Origin: Candidatus Margulisiibacteriota bacterium
Lineage (GTDB): Bacteria > Margulisbacteria > Termititenacia > Termititenacales > Termititenacaceae
Assembly: GCA_031267055.1 (NCBI GenBank)
Contig: JAIRZV010000016.1
Location: 1 to 37,434 of the forward strand
DNA length: 37,434 nucleotides
Reading direction: 5' to 3'
Part shown: positions 1 to 9,000 of the stretch, one piece after another
How the letters are laid out: each line of letters opens with the position of its first letter
Numbering within the stretch: position 1 is the first letter of the stretch
The notes under the pieces: generated by a model
The model's input: the letters and a program-made list of their open reading frames with translations, nothing else
The model's database searches: none
Told to the model about the DNA's origin: nothing
Made by a program: the position numbers and the translations under genes

Positions 1-1
1 A

Positions 2-130
2 CGTCTGGAGCGTGATGTCACAGTGCATCTGGCTGGCGGAGTTTTAAAAATTTCCTGGGACGCTGACGATAATCATGTGTCGATGTCCGGCCCGGCTTTT
101 GAGGTTTTTAAAGGCGAGGTGCTCTTGTAA
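2..130 (+). CDS. dapF: Diaminopimelate epimerase, C-terminal fragment (5' end outside window)
   Basis: Frame 2 reads RLERDVTVHLAGGVLKISWDADDNHVSMSGPAFEVFKGEVLL*, matching the DapF C-terminal pattern (V.V.L.GG.L.I.W......V.M.GPA..VF.GE). It directly abuts dapL. Confidence 0.88.
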   Translation, partial: RLERDVTVHLAGGVLKISWDADDNHVSMSGPAFEVFKGEVLL

Positions 131-1315
131 ATGGTCGAACGCAATCCTAATTTTGCCAGACTGCAAGCCGGTTATTTATTTCCCGAGATCGCCAGACGCC
201 GCCGCACTTTACTGGAGAAACAGCCTGACGCCAAAATTATCAGTCTTGGTATCGGCAATACTACCGAACCGTTGACGCCAGAGATCACCAAAAGCTTGGT
301 GGACGCGGCCGCGCGGTTGGGCACGGCGGACGGTTATTCCGGCTACGGCGATGAACAAGGGCTGCTTGCCCTGCGCGAGCAAATTGCCAAAGTTTTGTAC
401 AAAGACCTGATCCATGCCGAGGAGATCACTATTTCTGACGGCGCGAAATGTGATATCGGGCGGCTGCAAATTTTATTTGGCAGCCGGGCAACTGTGGCCG
501 TGCAGGATCCAGCCTATCCGGTCTATGTCGACGGCTCGATCATCGCCGGCGCGGACTCCGGTTTACAGTACATGACCTGCCGGCCGGAAAATAATTTTTT
601 TCCGGACTTGAGCAAATTGCCACGCGTGAACTTGATCTATTTCTGCTCGCCGAATAATCCCACCGGCGCAGTGGCGACCAAAGCGCAGCTGGTGGAATTG
701 GTAAAATTTGCCTGCAGGAATAAATCTATAATAATTTTTGACGCGGCGTACAGCGAGTTCATCGCGGACAGGGATTTGCCGCGGAGTATTTATGAAATAG
801 ACGGCGCGGACGAGGTGGCGATAGAGGTCAATTCTTTTTCCAAATCGATCGGCTTTACCGGTGTGCGTCTGGGCTGGTGCGTGGTACCGCGGAAATTAAA
901 ATTTGCGGACGGCACGGAAATACTCCAAGACTGGACGCGCGTTATTACCACGCTTTTCAACGGTGCGTCGAATATCGCCCAGTATGGCGGTTTGGCCGCG
1001 CTGACCGCGACCGGCCGTCAGGAAACCCAAACGCTGATCGCCTATTATCGGGAAAACGCGCGGCTCATCCGTGAGGGTTTGCAGGCTTTGAATATTCAGA
1101 CCTACGGCGGTGTAAACTCTCCGTATATCTGGGCGCATTTCCCGGCGCAAAAATCCTGGGATGTTTTTGCGAAAATTCTTAATGAAGCCCAGGTCGTGAC
1201 CACACCGGGCGCCGGTTTTGGCCCGGCAGGCGAGAGTTTTATCCGCTTCAGCTCATTTGGCCGCAAAGCTGATGTACAGGAAGCAATGCGGCGATTGCGG
1301 CCGGTTTTGGCTTGA
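131..1315 (+). CDS. dapL: LL-diaminopimelate aminotransferase (PLP-dependent, class I/II fold)
   Basis: 394 aa. MVERNPNFARLQAGYLFPEIARRR...ISLGIGNTTEPLTPEI...GYSGYGDEQGLLALRE...ISDGAKCDIGRLQ...VQDPAYPVYVD...YFCSPNNPTGA...NSFSKSIGFTGVRLGW are typical DapL motifs. The start codon follows the dapF stop directly. Confidence 0.95.
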   Translation: MVERNPNFARLQAGYLFPEIARRRRTLLEKQPDAKIISLGIGNTTEPLTPEITKSLVDAAARLGTADGYSGYGDEQGLLALREQIAKVLYKDLIHAEEITISDGAKCDIGRLQILFGSRATVAVQDPAYPVYVDGSIIAGADSGLQYMTCRPENNFFPDLSKLPRVNLIYFCSPNNPTGAVATKAQLVELVKFACRNKSIIIFDAAYSEFIADRDLPRSIYEIDGADEVAIEVNSFSKSIGFTGVRLGWCVVPRKLKFADGTEILQDWTRVITTLFNGASNIAQYGGLAALTATGRQETQTLIAYYRENARLIREGLQALNIQTYGGVNSPYIWAHFPAQKSWDVFAKILNEAQVVTTPGAGFGPAGESFIRFSSFGRKADVQEAMRRLRPVLA

Positions 1316-1405
1316 TGTCTCACTTACGCTCGACACCCCACCAGTCTGCCGCTTACGCGCCAGCCAGCCTTAGTAAAGGAGCCAATATGCTGATTCTGCA
1401 ATCTT

Positions 1406-1450
1406 TTGCCGTGGTAAACTCAGACAATTGGTTCGAATTTGTGTTGTAGG
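1406..1450 (+). repeat. Left copy of 45-bp direct repeat flanking the AbiE-like cassette
   Basis: ttgccgtggtaaactcagacaattggttcgaatttgtgttgtagg is identical to 2907-2951; identity breaks on both sides (t/c before, c/t after). Confidence 0.97.
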
Positions 1451-1510
1451 CCTATTCCGACATAGCGGTGGTCAAGGAACAATCGACGGTCACTGTTGCT
1501 TTCTTAGCAA

Positions 1511-1545
1511 AATGTGTTATATTTTTGTATAATAATGTGTTATAT
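1511..1545 (+). promoter_or_regulatory. Candidate autoregulated promoter of the toxin-antitoxin operon: 12-bp direct repeats flanking a TATAAT
   Basis: aatgtgttatat at 1511-1522 and again at 1534-1545, with TATAAT at 1528-1533 between them, ~20 bp upstream of the antitoxin start. Confidence 0.5.
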
Positions 1546-1565
1546 GTTTGCAAAGGGGTTTTGGT

Positions 1566-1979
1566 ATGGCTAGAAGATTATATAACGGCAATTTAACAGT
1601 AGAGGATAGGATTTTGGCGCGAATTAACCGCTCCAGAGCAGCCGTTTTTGTACCCAAAGATTTTCAGGACATTTCTTCCTATCCGCAGGTTTTGCGTGCC
1701 TTGAAACAGCTTGTGAAAGACAGGAAAATCGTCAGATTTGGCTATGGCTCTTATGCTAAAGCAAAAATAAATCCCTTTGACAACCGCTGCTATCCCGCGC
1801 AGGATATGGTCTCCGTAGTGAGGGAGCTTTTTGACAAACTGGGCATTGACTGGGATTACTCGCAAGCGGTCAAGGATTACAATTTAGGATTGTCGATGCA
1901 GATGCCAATGAAAAATTTTTTTGTGTTAAACACCCGTTTTAACCGTAACTTGAAAGGAGCGGAGGAGCTTTATGCCTGA
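1566..1979 (+). CDS. AbiEi-like / DUF6088-type antitoxin (type IV TA family)
   Basis: MARRLYNGNLTVEDRILARINRSRAAVFVPKDFQDISSYPQVLRALKQLVKDRKIVRFGYGSYAKAK: winged-helix-like N-terminus typical of this antitoxin family. Start ATG 1566 preferred over 1548 (aaagggg upstream). Overlaps the AbiEii-like gene by 8 bp. Confidence 0.75.
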   Translation: MARRLYNGNLTVEDRILARINRSRAAVFVPKDFQDISSYPQVLRALKQLVKDRKIVRFGYGSYAKAKINPFDNRCYPAQDMVSVVRELFDKLGIDWDYSQAVKDYNLGLSMQMPMKNFFVLNTRFNRNLKGAEELYA

Positions 1980-2886
1980 CCAGCAATTGCTTACACAGGT
2001 AGCACAATTCTATGGCTTTCCAGACATCGAGTTTGTGAACAAAGATTTTTATGTGGTGGAAGTCCTAAAAATGTTATCCACCATTCAGCCGGATGTCTGC
2101 GATTTTATTTTTTCCGGCGGCACCTGTCTGTCCAAGGCATACAATTTGATAGAGCGTATGTCCGAAGATGTGGACATAAAAGTTCGTTTGCAAAATAACA
2201 CTATGAGCGCCGGAGTTCTAAGAAAAACCCTGAGCAAAACTAAGCATCAGATAGAGATTGAATTAAAGAAAATGTTTCCGCGGTTTTCCGAAACTGATAT
2301 TTCCGCTGACCATGGCAACAGGCATATTGCCTTTAATATTACTTATCCTGCTGTCCGAGAAACGCCAGTGTTAAGGAACGGCATCAAACTTGAGCTTACT
2401 CAGTCCACGATTAGGCTTGTGCCGATAGCCAAGCCGATCAGTTCTTTGATTACCACAGCCCGGAAAAATCACCCTGATATTGCGGAGTTCTTATGCGTTG
2501 ATCCCTTGGAAACGCTTGCGGAAAAAATTGTCGCCCTACTGAGAAGGATTTGCGCCAGACTGGAGACCGGCAAGCAAAAATTCGATCCAGCGCTTATCCG
2601 CCATGTTTACGATATTCAGGTTATCTACTCTAAAATTGATACTAAAAAACTTGTGCCATTGGCAAGAGAGATAATCCAGCAAGACGCAGAATCTTATCGG
2701 ACCTGGCATCCAAAATGGTCTGCCGATCCGGCCGTTAACACCAAACTTGCTTTGGCGGAATTGAAACAGAATGAATATGCGGATATGTTTGAGAAATATA
2801 CTAAGGTGATGATTTATGCCAGGAAAATACCGAAATATAGCGAAGCATTAAAAACGGTTGCCGAAATTGCGGAAAATATATTTTAA
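1972..2886 (+). CDS. AbiEii/AbiGii-family nucleotidyltransferase toxin
   Basis: 304 aa. FSGGTCLSKAYNLIERMSEDVDIKV is the GGTxLSK...R.SEDxD nucleotidyltransferase signature; a downstream DPLETLAEKIVALLRR motif is also family-typical. Confidence 0.88.
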   Translation: MPDQQLLTQVAQFYGFPDIEFVNKDFYVVEVLKMLSTIQPDVCDFIFSGGTCLSKAYNLIERMSEDVDIKVRLQNNTMSAGVLRKTLSKTKHQIEIELKKMFPRFSETDISADHGNRHIAFNITYPAVRETPVLRNGIKLELTQSTIRLVPIAKPISSLITTARKNHPDIAEFLCVDPLETLAEKIVALLRRICARLETGKQKFDPALIRHVYDIQVIYSKIDTKKLVPLAREIIQQDAESYRTWHPKWSADPAVNTKLALAELKQNEYADMFEKYTKVMIYARKIPKYSEALKTVAEIAENIF

Positions 2887-2906
2887 AACGATCAAAGCAC
2901 AGGCGC

Positions 2907-2951
2907 TTGCCGTGGTAAACTCAGACAATTGGTTCGAATTTGTGTTGTAGG
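2907..2951 (+). repeat. Right copy of 45-bp direct repeat flanking the AbiE-like cassette
   Basis: Identical to 1406-1450; offset exactly 1501 bp. Confidence 0.97.
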
Positions 2952-3014
2952 TATAAATTGTGCCTTTTAGGGTATTCTTTTCCTAACGTGAATAGTATTT
3001 AAAATAATGTGGGA

Positions 3015-3065
3015 CGATTTCAGGTTACTTACGATATATTAGTAAGAACTAAAGCCTGAAACTCG
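3015..3065 (+). promoter_or_regulatory. Long inverted repeat / hairpin in the 5' leader of the giant-gene run
   Basis: cga TTTCAGG tta CTTAC gatatatta GTAAG aactaaag CCTGAAA c tcg: outer stem 3018-3024/3055-3061, inner stem 3028-3032/3042-3046, and cga/tcg extension with one bulge. Ends ~20 nt before ATG 3086. Confidence 0.55.
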
Positions 3066-3085
3066 AAAATGTTGGGAGTAAGGTA

Positions 3086-6000
3086 ATGTATCAGTATTTG
3101 CTTAAAGTGATCTCCGATAGAGTAGGTCCGCCGGACAGAAGGGAGATTGCTAACTCAAATGTTCCAAATGCTAATAATGCCGAGACTGGATTAGTAGATG
3201 CATATGGGAGAGAACTGGATGCTCGTTCTCCGGCCACTGTGCGCTTGCGTTTGGCAGACGGGACTATTGTTGACGCTGCGGTTTTAGATTATGTGTATGC
3301 CGGACAACAAGTAAAACTTCTTACCGATGGAGCAGGTCGGCCTTTGTTTATTGCCAAGCCTACCGGTTATGACGTGCACGGAAATATTGAATACGAATTT
3401 ATGGAAGTTGTGCGTGATGCCGCCGGAGCTATTCACGGACAACGTATAAAAAGAATACTACTCTTAAATGCCGACGGATCTATTTATCGAACCATAAAAG
3501 AAGAAAAAATAATCCTTAACGACTCTGATTTATCAAGAGTGGTTGTAATTGGCACAAATACTGCGGCGCGGCAAGCTTCGGAAAATGAGCGAAACGGGTT
3601 TGCCGAGGATGGTACCGAGTTTAATGTTAGCGAGCTAAGTAAAGAAATCGGCACCACTTTTAATCTGCGAGTGTACAAAGATGGAGCCGCCGGGGAAGCT
3701 CCTAGTGTTTACACGCGGATAATAAAATTTGGAAACAGTTCGGTGGAAAATCTGGCTGTTTTTGATAAAAATGGGCTTCTTTACGTGGTTATGCCGGGTA
3801 AGGCCGCGGAAACATGGGAACTTCATAGTGCTAGATTTAAGGATGAAGTTCAGAACATGGTAATTATCGGGGCAGAAGTAACCGGCAGCTCACAGGTGAG
3901 TTTTGCCGGGGCGGTTGTGGGGGCTGAAGCGGCACAGATTATGCCGAAAAATAATGCTGCGGCTGCTACTATTAGCGACAATCATATTGAGCCTTCGGGT
4001 TTGACAACAACTCTCACGCAGGCCGGAGAATATTTTCGAGATAATTATAAAGGTCATTTGGCGATAACCCAAAGTCGTAACCCGGCTCATGCTTTTAGAA
4101 AAGAAATAGGCAAAGAAGGCGGCGATTATGATATTGATATATATCCTATTGTTGAAAGGTTATACGAAAAATCGGCTACAAACAAAGAGCTATTGACAGT
4201 AATAGAGGCGATGAACAAGAGCGAAAAGAAGAAGCTGTTGCACTGGCTAGAAAAGAGAGCCAAGGAACTGGAAAAGAAGGTCGAAGAGACTGAACTGTTG
4301 GGTGGTATTAAAAGATATCCGCTGCGCGCTACAGCAGATATTTTAATGCAGCTATTCTTGCGTACGCTGGCGCCGGAGGCTGGCGTTGGTTCGGAGGCTT
4401 TACTGGGCGCGATTAATCAGATGGTTTACAGTTATTTCGGCGGTTCGATGAATTACTTTTTCAAAAGCATGATGGACTACAGCAAAGAAACTCATTATGC
4501 AGATAAGAGCGGCGGCAGTTCATTTGTGCTTGCTATGCATGGTAATCCAGAATTGGGCAGGTTTTTAGGGACAATACCTAAAGAATACACTAGAGAATAT
4601 GTGAACACGGAAGATGCAGCTGGCCGGTATGGCGATACCGGTATTGTCTTGAAAAAACAAGGAGATGGGAGTATTGATTTCCGTTTTAGTTACGCGACAT
4701 CTTTGCAGGACGCCAGAGAGTTTGGGGTTTACATTAACGGCTTGATTGCCCGCGCCGAGCGTGAGCTGGCTGATCTCAAGACCCGAAATTCTGAATATTC
4801 GGCCAAAGAGCAAGAAATCTTTGCGCGCCGCGAGGCTGAGCTGGAAAAATTGAAAGAGTCTTACGGCAAAGATGCTCATGGCCGAGATATAGGTTATTTG
4901 GCACGGGCCGAGAAACTGCTGGATAATTTTGATAAAGAGCTGGAGGCTTTAACGGCCGAATACAAAGACATAGTTGCAGCGCAGGAGCTGCTTGGCAGTT
5001 TGTATTCTATTCGCTATGCCGCGGACAGGCGTTTTTCTTTGTCCGACGCCGGACGCCGTGACCGAGGCTGGGCCGGAATCTGGTATTTTCAACTGGATAA
5101 AAAGAAACCTTTGACTCTGCCAAAGGAAATACAGGATCATAAGGGTGTATATATTCATGAAAAAAATAATATATTACAAGTCAATTATTTTCTGACTAGA
5201 GCTGAGCTGGATGAGTATTTAGTACCGGCTTTGAAAAATGCTGGTTATAGCAATGATTTTATTGAAAAAGTCCGGATTGGTTTCAAAATTGTTGAGTCTG
5301 CCTATTATGCCGAGATTGCCAATAGAGGGCCTTTCACCGAATTGCCGGCGGATCAGCGGCAAAGACAGGTGACGGAAGTCGCCGCTTTCACCAGCGTGAT
5401 CTATGATCTGCCGATCGAGCATCTGTATATCTCATTTATGCAGGAAGAGTATTCACTGCACAAAGTGACGCTTGCTATTCAGGCCAACAGCCCCGAGGAA
5501 ACGCATAGCGCTAACGCTTATGGCAATGCCGCTCATGCCCGCGAGAGAGAGACCAGAGCTAACGCGGTGAACGATACTATAATGACCAGATACAGCAAGG
5601 GACGTTTGGTGCATTTGCTGGAAGAATTGATGTCCGAGATTAGCAAAAAACATATTGAGATCGGCAGCAATCTGGACAATATACTGGAGTCGATCGTCTA
5701 TATGTTTGACGCCAGTAAAACACAATCCCAAGCCGAGCGTCTGCTGGCGGTCAAGGAAATTGTGTTAAATTTTCTGTCCGGCAATTTGGACACCAAAGAA
5801 AAACGCATCGCCACTTTGCAGGCCGCGATCCAGATGGATGATTTTGTTTCTGCCGACGCGCAGAGAAATGAACTGCTCAGTCATAATTACCGTTTATTGG
5901 GGCTTATATTGGCCGATCAGCATGGCCGCCGTATCCCGTGGAATATGATACTTGATGAAGTGCTGCAGGACCCAAGAATTTTTCCGGCGGACGACCGCGA

Positions 6001-9000
6001 GCGCAGCATAATGACAGTTGGTTTTCAGAAGTTAAATATGTTCCAAAACGAAAATGCCGGTAAACGGGGTGCGGTTCCTTACAAGCATCGAGGAATAGTT
6101 ATTAACGATCTTAACGGATACGATCCCGAAACGGAATTTCCTTTAAGGCAGGCCTTGCGCGAGGTCTTGGCGGAAGAACTGAAAAAAGGCCTGATCCTAG
6201 AGGCGCAGATAGACAATACTGTAAATCTCTTGATCACCGCTACGGAGTGGCAGGAAAAATCCGTTCCGCGTATCGCAGAGATCATGAGCGGTTTTTGGAC
6301 GAACGGCCAATTATCCATAGCCGAACAGGACGAATTGCGCGGGCTGTTGCTCCAGTATTTTGCCGTGGATGCCGATGAGATGCAGCGGATCATCAATGAC
6401 TTGATCGCCAATAAAGAAGCGATTAGAAATCGTGAACAACTTTATCTCGATACAGACATCGGCTCAAATCATATCAATCAGATCAATGCTGAAAACTTGG
6501 GACTTAAAGCCTATCTGGGCGTGTACGGTTACGCGCGTGGCTACAATATTTACACCAAGGGTTCCTCTCGTCCCAATATCAGCGAGGCGCTGGCTGCCAA
6601 ACCAAAAGGAGAGAAATTTAGCGAAAAGGAGATTAAAGAATTATTTGGCGCGGCTTTTATGGATTACATGTCCGGCCGTACCGGATCGGACGGCGGCATA
6701 AATGAAGTAACGCGCTGGATCGAGTCAGAACATCTGCTTCTGGGTTTTTCCGACTTGCGCCGCCAGAATGGTATGCAAAAAGCTAGAGAGAGTCGGATAA
6801 TAGATCCGACTTTTGGCAAGCTTAGGCGCAGGCTTGGTTTGAGCGACATAGATAATCAACTCTATTTTCCTGAAAGTCATGGCGAGTTGTATCAGGAATT
6901 AACGCATGTGAAAGAGACGCAAAAAATTCATAACAACGGCACAATGGCCTCCTTGAGCAAAGATAGCCTTGATCATATTGTTAGGAATTATGACACGATA
7001 GGCTATGAGATCATGTCAGCTGTGGCTGAATATGAAGACACAGCTTCGATCGATGCGACTATCGAGAAACTTAAAGCTGCTGGTTTCAATGTTGTTGATT
7101 TAAAGAATATTGAGCCAGAAACTGATAAGGATAAACAGGAATGTATCTATGATCTTGATAAGAGAACAATTACCGTAACGCCAAATGTGGAAGAGCTACG
7201 CAAAACTATAATCAGAGAATTGGACGGGGACAGCCACAAGATCGTGAGTTACAAAAACGGCATGTTTACAATTGAATTTGATGAGGGCACTGAGGGTATG
7301 GCACTATGGTTAGCGGATAGTCTAGAAGCGAAAGGATACACCGCCCGTGCTAACACTAGATGGGTTACAGTCGAGTCCAATATCAATTTGATAACCGACA
7401 TTTTGGGCGCGGAAGGGGAAAAGGTGAAGTACAACAGAGAATTAACTTTTGTCACCAATTCGCGGGATTTTATAAAGTTGATTCTGGATGAAAAACTAAG
7501 TCAGGACGAAGCGAAAGTGCTGGTAACGATTTTTAATAGTCACGCGGAATATGTTTCGGATTTTAAAGGCGAAGAAGAAAGGAAAATGAATTATTTGTCC
7601 GAGGCTTTGAGACGAAAGGTTGTGGAAGTTCTGAAGGACCCGCACGTTGGTCTTTACGCCAGTCTTGATGATATGGAAAAGTGGATCAATGACAAAAGCA
7701 AGGAAAACCTCTGGTTTGCTGGTCAGACGCACCGCGAGCAAGTCAGAGCTTTTTGGCGAGATAGACGCGCCAAACTGAAAATTAAATTGAATGAAGCTAT
7801 CAAAGAATTTGCTGGGGATCATAAGGCGGATATAGAGGGTTTTACAAGTATAAATGCCGATACTTTAACCGACCGCTATATGGAGGTTATCGAGGACGCG
7901 CAAAATCTGCTGCAGGCCACGGCTGACGGCATGCTGCTGGAGATCAACCGCGCGGTCGATAACTACAAAGTGATCGTCGGCCAAAATATACTGGCGCCTG
8001 TATCCGCCGCGGCTGGCCAAAATTTGACTGTCCAGCAAATCCTGCTGAATATGCAGATCGACGGCGCTAACAGCTCGCGGGCTGAATTAGACGCTGTATC
8101 TTCCGGGATAGATTGGATGGGAACCAATGATAAGAAAATCGTGGATGCGCTGAAATTTTTGCTCAGCGTGCCAAAGAATGTAAATAAGCCAAATCAAAGT
8201 GGAGCAGTAGATCCTAAAAACATTCAACTCTCTTTTGCGCAGTTGGCCAACGGCCGCAAGCTGGATAAAGAAAATCCTGTCGGCTATCTGGCCGGAGCTT
8301 TGAAACTGGCCGCGGCGCATCAGCCCGGACAAAAATATGTTCGTTCCAAACACTGGAATATTTTTGTTTCTGACCTATTGAGTTCGATCAGCGTCAACGG
8401 CGGCAGAGAAGCTAAAAATTATACCGGCGCAGAAGCAACGATCAAGACAGTGGCAGAATTGGCCGAACATGACGAAGTTAAAAAGATTTTAGAACTGCTG
8501 AAAGGTCTTTCGGAAAACGAGATACAAAGTTTGATCGATCAAACTGTCGCTTGGCTGGAAGCTGAAGCGCGCTACAAGGCCAGTTTGGAGCCTATTCTGG
8601 AAGGCAAAGGCATGTCCCGTGACACGGCTACAGTGCTGACGGATATGTTGTTTGCGCAGGATACTGAAGATGGTTATCGAGGAGAGCTGTCAGTTAAAGC
8701 CAATGCTATAGAGTTTGTGGACACCTACCATAAGGATAGTTATCCCAAAGGGGCGCATACCACAGGAGAATATGAAATGCCGGACGGCACAAAAGGAAAT
8801 GGGCTCATACTGAACAATGGTATTTTAAGAGATTATATTAAAGCGAGAATTGACGCTCAGTCCGCGCCTAAACGCGCTGAGCTGGATTCTTGGAAGCGCG
8901 AACAGGAATCCATGTTTAACATTATCCGCATTTCGCCCAAATATGACAGCACTTTTAAGCCGGAAACTTTCAACGGGTCTTACATTGGCCTGACGCCGTT

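Noticed and set aside
1406-1450. tRNA gene suggested by GGTTCGAAT
   Set aside because: Only a T-loop-like string; no acceptor, D or anticodon arms can be folded around it.
1406-2951. Integron cassette with attC sites
   Set aside because: The 45-bp repeats lack the GTTRRRY/RYYYAAC core pair and the long imperfect palindrome expected of attC.
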